Shown piece by piece: positions 9,459-17,922 of a DNA stretch of 64,000 nucleotides. Numbering within the stretch: the stretch's first letter is position 1; the number at the start of each line of letters is the position of its first letter. Source of the stretch: Acetobacter lovaniensis (lineage in GTDB: Bacteria > Pseudomonadota > Alphaproteobacteria > Acetobacterales > Acetobacteraceae). The notes under the pieces were generated by a model, which saw nothing but the letters and a program-made list of their open reading frames with translations, was not told the DNA's origin and made no database searches. The stretch spans positions 1 to 64,000 of the forward strand of contig NZ_JACHIE010000012.1 of assembly GCF_014207635.1 (NCBI RefSeq). Direction: 5' to 3'. A program made the position numbers and the translations under genes.

Positions 9459-9881
9459 ATGACAGCAACATCTTCCAGAAGCGGCGCAACTGTGACCGTT
9501 ATTTGTCGTATGCCGTCCGGCCTTGTGCTGGACCTGTACGACGAAGGTGCATTGCAGGCTCCAGCGCGTCAGGGTGCGCTGCCTGCCATTAAGGATAGTG
9601 TCCGCTTGAAGGGGGCGTGGCGTGACCCGCGCTACCACAAGAAGGACAACATCATGCTGGGAATGGGTGGCCGTACCGAGGTGGCCGCCGATTTCTGGGA
9701 GGCATGGACCAAGCAGAACGCCGAGTTTATGCCGCTCAAAAAGGGTCTGGTCTTTGCCATGCCCAAAGAAGCCGATGCCGTCTCCCGCCTTTCTGAGTTG
9801 CGGGAGGAACGCACCGGCCTTGAGGGTCTGAACAAGGACAAGATGCCCGGCATTACTCCCTTTGCCCGCGAGGATGACTAA
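9459..9881 (+). CDS. Conserved head/connector-region protein
   Basis: The 140-residue protein is conserved in prophage 2 (43959-44402), with [34 protein letters not shown] and PGITPFARE. It starts 6 bases after the capsid stop and ends sharing a base with the DUF4054 gene start. Position suggests a head-vertex or head-completion role. I do not know a named family for it. Confidence 0.8.
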   Translation: MTATSSRSGATVTVICRMPSGLVLDLYDEGALQAPARQGALPAIKDSVRLKGAWRDPRYHKKDNIMLGMGGRTEVAADFWEAWTKQNAEFMPLKKGLVFAMPKEADAVSRLSELREERTGLEGLNKDKMPGITPFAREDD

Positions 9882-10318
9882 TGACCTGCTCGACCACGAA
9901 TGGTGTTGTCACGTTCGATTACGCGGCGTGGTCGGCCCGGTATCCAGCGCTTGCCCAGAATGTGGATGCAACGCTGGCCCAGTCATACTTTGACGCGGCT
10001 ACGTTCTACCTGAGCAACACGCCATGCAGCCCGGTGCGCGACCCGACAAAGCGCGCGCTTCTACTCGGGCTTCTGGTGGCGCATCTGGCTACCCTCTACT
10101 TGCCCCAATCTCAGGGCGGCACCGGGGGACTGGTCGGGCGCGTGGCTTCCGCAACCCGTGGCAGCGTTTCTGTCGGCACCGATATGGGCAACCAGCAGGA
10201 ACGGGCCGCGTGGTTTAACCAGACCCAATTCGGCGCATCGTTCTGGGCCGCTACCCGCTACCTGCGGCAGGCCCGGTACGTTCCCGGCTTTCCGCAAAGG
10301 CCCCGCATATGGCCGTGA
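9881..10318 (+). CDS. Head-tail connector, DUF4054
   Basis: The 145-residue protein has the DUF4054 pattern: [45 protein letters not shown] and [12 protein letters not shown] near the end. Such proteins act like HK97 gp6 at the portal-neck junction. It overlaps the next gene by 10 bases. The prophage 2 orthologue (44402-44884) has a longer, Thr/Pro-rich N-terminus. Confidence 0.85.
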   Translation: MTCSTTNGVVTFDYAAWSARYPALAQNVDATLAQSYFDAATFYLSNTPCSPVRDPTKRALLLGLLVAHLATLYLPQSQGGTGGLVGRVASATRGSVSVGTDMGNQQERAAWFNQTQFGASFWAATRYLRQARYVPGFPQRPRIWP

Positions 10319-10845
10319 AGATCAAGTCTGTTGGCGGCGTTGGGTTTGATAACGCCGTTAAGCAGTTGCTGGAGAAGCTTGGGAAGGGCGGCCATGTGCG
10401 CTCCGGGTTTCTGGAGGGCGCGACCTATCCAGATGGAACGCCAGTGGCGCAAGTGGCCTATTGGGACGAATACGGGACAAAGACGGCACCGCCTCGCCCG
10501 TTTATGCGCACGGCCATCGCCAACAACAAGGGCGATTGGGGGCGGCTTATGGAGGCGGCGCTCAAGGCCACGGGGTACAATGTCGATCAGGCATTGGCTC
10601 TGGTCGGTGATAAGATCACTGATCAGGTGAAGGAGGAGATCGTTTCTTTCACGGCCCCCGAAAACGCCATGCTGACCAACATCCTAAAGGACCGTTTCCC
10701 CAAGGGCGGTTACACCAAGGATGAGTTTTTGCAGGCGGTGAGAGACCTCAAGCATGGGGCCACAGCGCCGCCCGGAAAGCCGCTTGTCTGGTCGGGTGAT
10801 ATGCTTGATGCCACAGCCTACGACATAAAGGACGGCCCGGAATGA
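10309..10845 (+). CDS. Neck/tail-completion protein, HK97 gp10-like (putative)
   Basis: The 178-residue protein has the gp10-type pattern: an early [19 protein letters not shown] helix, [26 protein letters not shown] followed by PPRPFMR, and a C-terminal [13 protein letters not shown]. These proteins join head to tail. It overlaps both neighbours (ATGA at 10842). No counterpart exists in prophage 2, where DUF4054 is followed directly by the next neck gene. Confidence 0.8.
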   Translation: MAVKIKSVGGVGFDNAVKQLLEKLGKGGHVRSGFLEGATYPDGTPVAQVAYWDEYGTKTAPPRPFMRTAIANNKGDWGRLMEAALKATGYNVDQALALVGDKITDQVKEEIVSFTAPENAMLTNILKDRFPKGGYTKDEFLQAVRDLKHGATAPPGKPLVWSGDMLDATAYDIKDGPE

Positions 10846-11225
10846 TCGACATATTCGCCCCAGCCGGGAACCTCTGCGCACCCATCAACCCGCACATAAC
10901 GGGCACCCTGCAAGGCAGCACAGGCAACGTCATCAACGACGATGGCTCAGTGACGCCCCAATACACCACTGTTTCCGTGGAGATGGAGGTGCAGGCTGTC
11001 AGTTCCCAAGACTTGCGGCAGATCGAGAACATCAACCAGCAGGCCGATATGCGCTCAGTTTACGTGCGCGGAGCCGTACGGGCGCTGAACAGGCCGCTCC
11101 AGATGGGCGGCGACATTCTCACATTTTACGGCTCTGACTGGCTGGTTACGCAGCAGTTGGAGGAATGGGGCAACGGCGAATGGTCGAAGGTTCTGGTAAC
11201 GCGGCAGATGCCTACTACGTCATAA
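10842..11225 (+). CDS. Conserved neck-region protein
   Basis: The 127-residue protein is conserved in prophage 2 (44911-45291): NPHITGTLQGSTG, VEMEVQAVSSQDLRQIENI, VYVRGAVRAL and [29 protein letters not shown]. It is encoded between connector and terminator-type neck genes, so a tail-completion role is likely. The 3' end overlaps the next gene by 46 bases in a different frame in both prophages. Confidence 0.8.
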   Translation: MIDIFAPAGNLCAPINPHITGTLQGSTGNVINDDGSVTPQYTTVSVEMEVQAVSSQDLRQIENINQQADMRSVYVRGAVRALNRPLQMGGDILTFYGSDWLVTQQLEEWGNGEWSKVLVTRQMPTTS

Positions 11226-11740
11226 GCCCAACAGAGAGCGAGATTTACACGGCCATGCGGGCTTGGCTGATAGCCATTCTGCCCGCAGGCATGGCCGTTG
11301 TCCAAGGCCAGCAGAACAGGAACGCCGCTCCGCGCGACCCCTTTGCGGTCATGGTCATTATTGGTCGCCAGCGCATAGCTACAAACGGTTGGACCTATGA
11401 CGGCGAGGGCACGCGCACCCTGACAGAACAGGTGCAGGTGACCATGCAGGTCAATCTGTTCGGCCCGGCCTCCAGCAATCAGATGCAGATGGTCACAGCC
11501 CTGTGGCGCGATATGCAGGCGGTCGATTTCTTCCGCGCATCAGGCGTGCCCATTGCGCCCCTGACCACATCCACCACCCGGCAGCTTGGGTTTGAGACTG
11601 GTGAGCGCCAGTACGATGACCTGTGGACCGTGGACCTCACCATGCAGGTGACGCTGACCACCCGCCTGCCACAGCAGTTTGCAACATCCATTCCCTTCAC
11701 ACTGGAGGAGGTCGTAACGACCTATCCACCAACGGAGTAA
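11180..11740 (+). CDS. Neck terminator protein, gp12/LIC_12616-like (putative)
   Basis: The 186-residue protein resembles tail-terminator proteins of contractile phages: a compact alpha/beta fold with IYTAMRAWLIAILPAGMAVVQGQQN, a strand-rich middle and EQVQVTMQVNLFGP. The start chosen is ATG 11180 (MVEGSGN), because prophage 2 has the same start context (MVQGSGD at 45246) and gives the same length. ATG 11165 is the alternative. It lies directly before the sheath gene. Confidence 0.75.
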   Translation: MVEGSGNAADAYYVISPTESEIYTAMRAWLIAILPAGMAVVQGQQNRNAAPRDPFAVMVIIGRQRIATNGWTYDGEGTRTLTEQVQVTMQVNLFGPASSNQMQMVTALWRDMQAVDFFRASGVPIAPLTTSTTRQLGFETGERQYDDLWTVDLTMQVTLTTRLPQQFATSIPFTLEEVVTTYPPTE

Positions 11741-11743
11741 GTC

Positions 11744-13138
11744 ATGGGCAATATCCCCATTTCTCAAGTTGTCAAAGTCACCCCCGGCGTACTGGCGGCA
11801 GGGTCTGGCCTGAATAATCTTTCTGCCCTTTTCGCAACCACAGCGTCCAGCGTATTGGCAGCAGGTGCGGTTATGTCCTTCACGTCTGCTGCTGATGTGG
11901 GGACGGCCTTTGGCGAAACCTCCATGCTGTACCAGATGGCGCAGGTCTATTTCTCGGGCTATGAAACCGCCGTCATGACGCCGGGAACGCTGTATGTGGG
12001 CGCGATTGCTTCCGCAGGGACCGGGGCGACCGCAACGGCAACGGTAACAGGCGGCGAGGTCACGGGGTTGGTAGTTGGTAACGGCGGGACCGGCTACACA
12101 ACCGCCCCGCTGGTCGCCATAACGGGTGGGGGCGGAGCGGGCGCCACGGCCACAGCCACAGTATCGGGCGGCGCTGTAACGGGCTTTACAGTGACCAACC
12201 CCGGCTCTGGCTACACCTCGGCGCCCACGGTGACGCTGACGCCAGCCGCCACAAGCAATATTGGCCCACAGCTTGATGCCCTGCGCTCTGCCGAGGGCGG
12301 GTGGAATGGTCTGGCGTTTGATGCGGAACTGGACGCGGATACCAAGGAAGCCGCCGCGCAGTGGGTAGGTGAGCAGAACAGTCAGGTATTCGCGGCCATT
12401 GTGGACAGCGCCACCAGCGCCACGGAAAACGGAAGCCAGACTGCCTTTGGTGTGTGGCTCCAGTCCCAAAGCATCAGTGGCGTAACGGCTTTGTACAGCA
12501 CGTCCCCTCTGGTGGGAGCACTGGCCATGGCATGGATGGGGTCGATCTCCTTCGCAACAACCAATGGCCGCCAGACGCTGGCCTACGTGACGGATGCCTC
12601 AGGGCTGGTTGAGCCGGACGTAACGGATGGGGCAACAGCCTCCAACCTGGTTGCCAATGGCTACTCGTTTTATGGATCCTACGCCAATGGGGCATCCCAG
12701 TTCGTGTTCATGCGGCCGGGGCAGGTATCGGGCAAGTTCCTGTGGGCAGACAGCTACATCAACCAGATATGGCTGAACTCCAACCTGACCAGCAACCTTG
12801 TGAACCTGCTCCTGACCACGGGGAACATTCCGTACAACACGGAGGGAGACACACTGGTTGAGGCGGCGCTCAAGGACACGATCAATGAGGCTCTGGCATT
12901 TGGTGCGATCCGCACCGGCGTGAACCTGACCACGCTCCAGCGCCAGCAGATCAACAACGCGGCAGGCGTTGCCACGGCGGCGGATAGCGTGGTGAACAGC
13001 GGGTATTACCTCAAGCCCAACATCAGCACCGCCCCGGCCTCTTTCCGTGTGACGCGCACAACCCCGCCTGCGCGCCTGTGGTACGCGGACGGGCAGAGCG
13101 TGCAGTCCATCAACCTGAACAGCGTGGAAGTGCAGTAA
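11744..13138 (+). CDS. Tail sheath protein, DUF3383, with inserted repeat domain
   Basis: The 464-residue protein begins [18 protein letters not shown] and ends [18 protein letters not shown], as in prophage 2 (387 residues, 45811-46974). These ends and the [14 protein letters not shown] motif are DUF3383 sheath features. The extra length is an insertion at about residues 90-170 made of [18 protein letters not shown]-type repeats. A sheath protein contracts around the tube to drive DNA delivery. GGAG stands upstream of the ATG. Confidence 0.9.
   Translation: MGNIPISQVVKVTPGVLAAGSGLNNLSALFATTASSVLAAGAVMSFTSAADVGTAFGETSMLYQMAQVYFSGYETAVMTPGTLYVGAIASAGTGATATATVTGGEVTGLVVGNGGTGYTTAPLVAITGGGGAGATATATVSGGAVTGFTVTNPGSGYTSAPTVTLTPAATSNIGPQLDALRSAEGGWNGLAFDAELDADTKEAAAQWVGEQNSQVFAAIVDSATSATENGSQTAFGVWLQSQSISGVTALYSTSPLVGALAMAWMGSISFATTNGRQTLAYVTDASGLVEPDVTDGATASNLVANGYSFYGSYANGASQFVFMRPGQVSGKFLWADSYINQIWLNSNLTSNLVNLLLTTGNIPYNTEGDTLVEAALKDTINEALAFGAIRTGVNLTTLQRQQINNAAGVATAADSVVNSGYYLKPNISTAPASFRVTRTTPPARLWYADGQSVQSINLNSVEVQ
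12011..12253 (+). repeat. Inserted glycine-rich repeat domain (sheath)
   Basis: About 81 residues contain two units of the pattern [24 protein letters not shown]. The unit is the same type as in the head protein at 7566-8072 and is absent from the prophage 2 sheath. It would be displayed on the outer face of the sheath if the core fold is undisturbed. Confidence 0.75.
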
Positions 13139-13139
13139 C

Positions 13140-13574
13140 ATGGCGCTTGATATTACGGCAGCAAACAGCATCTTTGTGATTACGGTCACGTCGCTGTTCA
13201 ATGCGCCTGTGCGGCTGGAGAACTACGCCGCAGACCGCGCATGGGATGCCCCGGAACTGGAGGTGGCGGAAACGGCCATGTCCATTGATGGCTACCTGAA
13301 CGCGGGCTGGGTACCGAACCCCGTTGACCAGACCGTATCCCTCTCCCCCGCCAGCTCCAGCATCGCGGTGTTTGAGGCTATCCTGACCGCGCAGCAGACG
13401 GCGCGCTCCATTTACCGGCTGGGGGGTGAGGTTACGCTGACCAGCACAGGCCGCAAATACACCATGGTCAACGGCCTTCTGCGCGCGGCATCCGTGCTGC
13501 CAGCCGCCGGGCGCGTACTGGAAACACGGACCTTTGCCATCCGCTGGCAGTCCGTAATTCCGGCGGGGGTGTGA
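13140..13574 (+). CDS. Tail tube protein, DUF3277
   Basis: The 144-residue protein matches prophage 2 (46977-47411) closely: MALDITAANSIF-ITV, DRAWD, MSIDGYLNAGWVPNP, FEAILTAQQTAR and TGRKYT. DUF3277 proteins form the inner tube in sheathed tails. It directly follows the sheath, the usual order. Start ATG is one base after the sheath stop. Confidence 0.88.
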   Translation: MALDITAANSIFVITVTSLFNAPVRLENYAADRAWDAPELEVAETAMSIDGYLNAGWVPNPVDQTVSLSPASSSIAVFEAILTAQQTARSIYRLGGEVTLTSTGRKYTMVNGLLRAASVLPAAGRVLETRTFAIRWQSVIPAGV

Positions 13575-13575
13575 C

Positions 13576-14055
13576 ATGACAAAATCGGTAACAGTCGTCT
13601 GTCCCCATGAAGGGGCGGACAAGGGCAAGCGGTTTGTCATTACCCGCATGAGCGCCGTGGCGGCAGACCGGTGGGGTCGGCATTGCCTGCAGGCGGCGGC
13701 GTCCTCAGGGTCAGACATTGCCGGGGTAGCGCAGGGAGGTGGCCTTGCTGCCGTGGCGGCTGCTGGCATTGGCATCTTTGCCGCCATGGACCCGGAGCGT
13801 ATGGACGCGCTGATAGATCAGCTTCTCCAGTGCGTGCAGATGCAGCCGGACCCGGCCAACCCCGGCGTGTTGCTTGCGTGGGACGTGGTTTCCGCTGGCG
13901 GCCAGATTGAGGAAATCCCCACCGTTGGCTGGCTCCAGAAGGAAGCATTTGCCCTGCACGTGGATTTTTTCAAAGGCGTAGGCCAGTTGTTCTCCCTTCT
14001 CACGCTCATGCTGGGGACGGAAAGCAACGTCCCTGCGCCCGCGTCTGCAACGTAG
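13576..14055 (+). CDS. Tail assembly chaperone (frame-0 product)
   Basis: The 159-residue protein is conserved with prophage 2 (47411-47881): F-ITRMSA-AADRWGRHCLQAA, FAAMDPERMD and IPTVGWLQKEAFALHVDFFKGVG. Its position between tube and tape measure is that of lambda G/GT-type chaperones, which bind the tape measure. The DFFKG codons include the slippery heptamer T-TTT-TTC (13965-13971). A -1 shift there would give a 202-residue fusion ending at 14183. Frame-0 translation ends in TAG. Confidence 0.85.
   Translation: MTKSVTVVCPHEGADKGKRFVITRMSAVAADRWGRHCLQAAASSGSDIAGVAQGGGLAAVAAAGIGIFAAMDPERMDALIDQLLQCVQMQPDPANPGVLLAWDVVSAGGQIEEIPTVGWLQKEAFALHVDFFKGVGQLFSLLTLMLGTESNVPAPASAT
13965..13971 (+). 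other. Candidate -1 ribosomal frameshift site (T TTT TTC)
   Basis: The heptamer is in the right register (codons GAT TTT TTC AAA) to let both tRNAs re-pair in the -1 frame. The same site lies at 47791-47797 in prophage 2. The -1 frame is open from here to 14181. Confidence 0.7.
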
Positions 14056-14183
14056 ATGAACGGCACGCCCTGGTAGTTATGGAGGGGCTTGCGTCCCTCC
14101 ACGAACTCCAGAGCGTTTACGACAGCGAGGACTTTGAAGACTTGCTGGAAATGGCCGTTGTGAAGCGGTTTAATGGAGGTTAA
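13971..14183 (+). CDS. -1 frame extension of the tail chaperone (GT-like)
   Basis: This 70-codon extension is in the -1 frame. Its last part, NVDERHALVVMEGLASLHEL, then DSEDFEDLLEMA and KRFN, matches the extension in prophage 2 (NVSERHALVMLEGLASLCEL; DSEDFENLLEMA; KRFN). Because the conserved NV-ERHALV lies before the only ATG and spans the frame-0 stop, it is best explained as a frameshift product, not a separate gene. It corresponds to the T part of a G/GT chaperone pair. Confidence 0.7.
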   Translation, partial: QRRRPVVLPSHAHAGDGKQRPCARVCNVDERHALVVMEGLASLHELQSVYDSEDFEDLLEMAVVKRFNGG

Positions 14184-14185
14184 AG

Positions 14186-14533
14186 GTGTCTGACACAGCA
14201 AAAACACTCCCTCTTACGGTTACTCTTTCATTTTCTGAAGGACTTCCTGAGGGCATCGCGGATCTGGCTGATTTGATCGCTGGCCGCCTGCGTGATTTCG
14301 GGCAGGCTATCGTTAATGAATTGCCGTTTTGTATCAGCGAGACGCCCGAGGTGAGCCCCGCAGGACGTACAGACAACCTCACTGTCGTCTGTGGCATCTC
14401 TGCGGTCGAATTCGACCGCAAGCTTGAGATTGCCCTTAAACGCGCACTTGAGTCTTTTACGTCTCCTCCATTGACGGAAGATTACGGATCAGGGACGCAT
14501 GGAGGAAAGGCGTGTGATGGGGATGATCTATAG
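14186..14533 (+). CDS. Hypothetical protein in tail operon (prophage 1 only)
   Basis: The 115-residue protein starts at GTG 14186, with GGAGG 8 bases upstream (inside the chaperone extension). Sequence such as LTVTLSFSEGLPEGIADLADLIAG predicts a strand-helix fold. No family is recognised and no prophage 2 counterpart exists. It overlaps the 3' end of the convergent Cas2-like gene by 6 bases, so the two were probably acquired together between chaperone and tape measure. Confidence 0.6.
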   Translation: MSDTAKTLPLTVTLSFSEGLPEGIADLADLIAGRLRDFGQAIVNELPFCISETPEVSPAGRTDNLTVVCGISAVEFDRKLEIALKRALESFTSPPLTEDYGSGTHGGKACDGDDL

Positions 14534-14818
14534 ATCCCATGTTCTTTTGGGATCGCTGAACCAAGCTGACAACTTTGGGGCGCGGTAAGCTGTCCACCCC
14601 TTCTTTTTCTGCCGTATGACGATCAATCTGTCATGACTCGGGTAGGGAAGTATTTTCATCATATCATCTATGATTGTTTCGGTTGGTTTTAACGTATCCA
14701 AAAACCACACTGATTCCACAGGATGCCTGCACTCATAAGTGCGAAGATAGTCGTAAAGGGCATCGTACCCCTTATCGCCGGGCTTATGCAGATCGTAAGT
14801 GACCATAATTACTGACAT
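14528..14818 (-). CDS. Cas2/SinR-like ferredoxin-fold protein (moron)
   Basis: The 96-residue minus-strand protein begins MSVIMVTYDLHKPGDKGYDA, continues HPVESVWFLDT, and has HDRLIVIRQKKKGW. This is the pattern of small Cas2-like or SinR-family proteins: beta-strand ending in YD, helix, S-W strand, and DRL-VI strand. Family members include nucleases and VapD-like toxins, but many are uncharacterised. AAGGAGAA lies upstream of the chosen ATG; an upstream start in the same frame would add 17 unrelated residues. No CRISPR array or other cas gene is present, so a role in adaptation is not implied. Confidence 0.7.
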   Translation of the reverse strand: MSVIMVTYDLHKPGDKGYDALYDYLRTYECRHPVESVWFLDTLKPTETIIDDMMKILPYPSHDRLIVIRQKKKGWTAYRAPKLSAWFSDPKRTWDL

Positions 14819-14895
14819 ATGGGATTCTCCTTCCCGCCCAGCCTGCCAGTACACCCAAGCCCCCACCAATCACATTTCCCGAGAAAGCCCTCCCC

Positions 14896-16635
14896 ATGGC
14901 CACAGTAATCGACGCCCTCGTTGTCACTCTCGGGCTGGACCCTAATGGCGTGCAGAAGGGAGGGAAGGAGGCTGGAGAGGCTTTTGACAAGACAAAGGCC
15001 AAGGCGGAGAAGGTCGGGAAGGATATTGAGGCCAGCGGCGTAAAGCCTGCTGAGTTCTTCACCAAAATGCGCAACAGCGCGCTATCGTTCTTTGCCGTCA
15101 TGACCGCCGGGAAAACCCTAAAGGCGTTTGTGTCGGATACGGTGGCCAGCAATGCCAGCCTAGAGCGTACTTCTCGCCGCCTGAACATGACGACCAAAGA
15201 TGTATATGCGCTGCAAAAGGCGGTAGACTCTGTGGGCGGTTCTGGGGATGCTGCAACGGCATCCATACAGAACATTCAGAGCGCCATGACGGACCCGGCG
15301 CAGGCCGCCCAGCTTGCGCAAAGGCTCTCCCAGTTGGGGGTGAGTGATGGCATTGACATCAAGACAGGCCAGATCAATGACATTAGCAAGTTTTACCAAA
15401 ATCTTGCTGAAAATAGGACCAAGCTAGCCAATGCTCCGCGCGTTGGTCTCTTGCAGGATATTGGTCTGGATCAGGGGTCTATTGATCTCGTCCTCAAGGG
15501 AGGCAACGCGGTCAAGTCCACGTTTTCCACATATGAATCCTTCGGGAAAAGGATGCAGGAGAACGCGGAAGCATCGGAAAAGCTGCAAGCGCAATACAAG
15601 GAACTGATCGAGCAGAACCGGGTGTATGCGCAGGAATTGGAAGGACACCTGCTCCCAGCCCTGACCAGCATTACCGGGGCCATGTCCGACTTTGAAAAAA
15701 ACAATCCGGGCCTGACCAAAGGGCTGATTGGCACCTCTGCGGCCATTGCTGGCGTTGGAACCGCAATACTTGGCGTTCTCAGCATTGTTGGGGGCGTCCG
15801 TTTCCTACGCGCTCTGAAAAACATCGAGCGTCTGGTTGAGGGCGGGAAAATTGCGGGAAAGGCAGAGAAAGCAGCAGAAAAGGGAGCCGGTGAGGCCGCA
15901 AAGGAAGCAGCGCCAGCCGCAACCAAGGCATCGCGCGCCGCCAGAATTGGCCGCATAGCCTCCCGCGCCTTTGGGGGACTGAACATTGCCGTTGATGCCT
16001 ATACAGTGGGCGATATGTTCTGGAACGGGGCATCGCCTTCCCTTTCCAAGAATGACACCAATAATGCCGCGAAAAAGATGTTCCTGAGCAAGCTGGACGC
16101 ACAATACGGGCTACCTGCTGGGTTTATGGATGCCATATGGGCGCGTGAGAGTTCACGCGGGGCCAATGCTAAGCCATCCTCTGCCGGGGCGCTGGGTGAC
16201 TTCCAGATCATGCCCGGCGTAGCCAAGGAAGCGGGCGTGGACCCCATGAACTTTGAACAGGCTGCACGCTATGCCGCAAAGCGGTTCCACAACAATTTTG
16301 CGAACTATGGCGGTTCCTTGTCTGCAAGCATTGCCGAATACAACTGGGGCGGCGGCAACCTGAGCAAGAGCATGTCTCAGTATGGCGGAGACTGGCAGGC
16401 CCATGCCCCGCGTGAGACCCAGAACTATATATCCGGGGTGAACGCGGCCTTGGATGCCGTGCGGGGTATGCCGCGAGGCGCGGCTGATGCGAGCCAGAAC
16501 ACCACGCACAACACGGTTAACGTGGGGGAGATTAAAGTGGTCGCGCCCAGCCCGGAGCGGGCCGGGGACGCTGTGCAGCGCAAGATTGTAGAAATGAGAA
16601 CAGCGGCTTCATTCTCTAACTCTGGGGCTGCGTAG
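14896..16635 (+). CDS. Tape measure protein with C-terminal lytic transglycosylase domain
   Basis: The 579-residue protein has a helical, Ala/Lys/Glu-rich N-terminal half with coiled-coil segments (about 95-235), a hydrophobic stretch near 270-300 (LIGTSAAIAGVGTAILGVLS) and a C-terminal SLT domain (about 395-520). The SLT motif IWARESSRG carries the probable catalytic Glu at 418, followed by ALGDFQIMPGVAKEAG and YNWGGGN. It sets tail length and can open peptidoglycan during injection. The prophage 2 protein in this place (48013) lacks the lytic domain. Confidence 0.88.
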   Translation: MATVIDALVVTLGLDPNGVQKGGKEAGEAFDKTKAKAEKVGKDIEASGVKPAEFFTKMRNSALSFFAVMTAGKTLKAFVSDTVASNASLERTSRRLNMTTKDVYALQKAVDSVGGSGDAATASIQNIQSAMTDPAQAAQLAQRLSQLGVSDGIDIKTGQINDISKFYQNLAENRTKLANAPRVGLLQDIGLDQGSIDLVLKGGNAVKSTFSTYESFGKRMQENAEASEKLQAQYKELIEQNRVYAQELEGHLLPALTSITGAMSDFEKNNPGLTKGLIGTSAAIAGVGTAILGVLSIVGGVRFLRALKNIERLVEGGKIAGKAEKAAEKGAGEAAKEAAPAATKASRAARIGRIASRAFGGLNIAVDAYTVGDMFWNGASPSLSKNDTNNAAKKMFLSKLDAQYGLPAGFMDAIWARESSRGANAKPSSAGALGDFQIMPGVAKEAGVDPMNFEQAARYAAKRFHNNFANYGGSLSASIAEYNWGGGNLSKSMSQYGGDWQAHAPRETQNYISGVNAALDAVRGMPRGAADASQNTTHNTVNVGEIKVVAPSPERAGDAVQRKIVEMRTAASFSNSGAA

Positions 16636-16643
16636 TTATGATC

Positions 16644-17015
16644 TTACTTTGCAGGCAATGGCTTATCTACTGTCGCTCCATGGAGAAGCAGCAAGCCTGC
16701 TGTATTTCTGCATATCGGCAAGGAAAACTGTGCCTGACAGTCGGACAAAAATTTGTCCCTCTCGCCGCTGCACCCCAGCATGGCATCGGCCAGAGTCTCT
16801 CTGGACTCAGCAAACCCGTGCTTTTCTCCGAATGAGCGCGCGCATGAATGCAAGGCAGATACATCGCCGTTATGATTGGCATTCATGTATCCCATAGATG
16901 CCGCTGTATTCCGCATAGACTCTTGCTCTGCGGGCGTGAAGTCCTGCCCCCACCCCACCCCCGGCACCGCAAGGGCCGCGATCACAAGCAGTAAACGTCT
17001 CAAATCCGCCTCCAT
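16644..17015 (-). CDS. Small secreted protein (moron)
   Basis: The 123-residue minus-strand protein has a likely signal peptide (RRLLLVIAALAVPGVGWG, cleaved before QDF). Four cysteines lie in the mature part (SCARSF, GCSGE, DCQAQ, ICRNT), which suggests disulphides in the periplasm. The family is not recognised. It lies between tape measure and baseplate genes against the direction of transcription, typical for a lysogenic conversion gene. Confidence 0.6.
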   Translation of the reverse strand: MEADLRRLLLVIAALAVPGVGWGQDFTPAEQESMRNTAASMGYMNANHNGDVSALHSCARSFGEKHGFAESRETLADAMLGCSGERDKFLSDCQAQFSLPICRNTAGLLLLHGATVDKPLPAK

Positions 17016-17086
17016 TACATTTTGGTAGGGAGGATAGCGGGGATCAGGGGAGGTGGGGAGGGTTATTTGGAGAGGCGGATGGACAT

Positions 17087-17119
17087 AAAAAAGCCCGCAC
17101 TAGGCGGGCTTAGTTTTTA
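17087..17119. terminator. Bidirectional terminator in the moron block
   Basis: Stem AAGCCCGC (17091-17098) pairs with GCGGGCTT (17104-17111). There is an A run on the left and a T run on the right, so it can act on both strands. It overlaps the 3' end of the membrane protein gene at 17117. Confidence 0.75.
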
Positions 17120-17650
17120 GCAGGGCATCGTGCGGGTTCGGCGTAGAACTCTGCGAGATATCTTCTCTTCTATGCAAAGCTCTGCAGGAGCGCGCCACCC
17201 TCGGCCCTCAATCCTTTCTCCGCTATTGGGCATCACCAAAATGAGCAGAGGTGCAGATAGGCAGCAGACAACCAAGAATACGGCGGCCAGAAATGGATTA
17301 GCGGCAAATGCACTCACAATAGAATCGTTAGCAATTTGCTCCACTTCTTTCCTGCGATATGCTGGCAAGACATGCTCACGCCCCCGCTCTTTAACTGCAA
17401 TTGCCAGAAAAATCGGGAAGAGAAGGATAATGGGGAGAAATGTCCAAGGACTTACGGAATCTTTTATCGCCGTTTTTACATATATGCGCGAGATCGTCGG
17501 AAGGTTAGTATCCTCTAGAAGCTCCCACGCCTTTTTCCTTAGCCGTTTCCTCGGCTCTTGCACCATTTCTCCGGCGAGTCGGGCCGCAATAGGGTACAGA
17601 AAACCCAATACGACTACCGTGCCCAAGGCGACAGGTAACTCGTTGGTCAT
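17117..17650 (-). CDS. Membrane protein (moron pair, second gene)
   Basis: The 177-residue protein has about three membrane segments: LPVALGTVVVLGFLYPIA near the N-terminus, FLPIILLFPIFLAIA in the middle and FLAAVFLVVCCLSAPLLILV later. Basic stretches lie between them. The family is not recognised. Its ATG overlaps the stop of the upstream minus-strand gene (ATGA), so they form a two-gene unit. Prophage membrane morons in this place often block superinfection, but that is only a possibility here. Confidence 0.6.
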   Translation of the reverse strand: MTNELPVALGTVVVLGFLYPIAARLAGEMVQEPRKRLRKKAWELLEDTNLPTISRIYVKTAIKDSVSPWTFLPIILLFPIFLAIAVKERGREHVLPAYRRKEVEQIANDSIVSAFAANPFLAAVFLVVCCLSAPLLILVMPNSGERIEGRGWRAPAELCIEEKISRRVLRRTRTMPC

Positions 17651-17922
17651 GGGTGTTTTCCTTTTCCACTTTTATGCGAATGATGAGTGGTGGAGTGCGT
17701 GCTGGCAGGGGGTGTTAGCATAGTCTTTTTTTGATTAGCGTTCCAACTATCATACATAATCCAGTTTATAAGGATAAAGAAAGCAGATACTAGCGTCACA
17801 GATATGCGATTTTGCCCAACAAAAATATGGAATGTCTCATCGAATCCATAAAGCCAAGAAATGCCTTGCATAGCAGTTAAAACGATAAAAAATCGCTTTA
17901 AGCTCGCAAAAAAAGCCTTCAC
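17647..17922 (-). CDS. Small membrane protein (moron pair, first gene)
   Basis: The 91-residue protein starts at GTG 17922, preceded by GAGAGG at a slightly short 4-base spacing. A longer TTG start at 18027 is possible. Two hydrophobic segments (RFFIVLTAMQGISWLYGF; ISVTLVSAFFILINWIMY) are followed by a His/Ser/Lys-rich tail. It is translationally coupled to the next membrane protein. No family is recognised. The region looks AT-richer than the tail genes, consistent with separate acquisition. Confidence 0.55.
   Translation of the reverse strand: MKAFFASLKRFFIVLTAMQGISWLYGFDETFHIFVGQNRISVTLVSAFFILINWIMYDSWNANQKKTMLTPPASTHSTTHHSHKSGKGKHP

Noticed and set aside
6702-9638. Long minus-strand frames opposite the protease, decoration and capsid genes
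   Set aside because: The plus-strand genes have clear homologues and ribosome sites. The minus frames are low-complexity Arg/Gly/His-rich and fit shadow coding.
14083-14183. Separate small gene starting at an internal ATG (MEGLASL)
   Set aside because: The conserved NV-ERHALV upstream of the ATG in both prophages is better explained by -1 frameshifting.
14528-14818. CRISPR-Cas adaptation gene cas2
   Set aside because: No repeat array, cas1 or other cas gene is in the window. The match is to the wider Cas2/SinR-like fold only.
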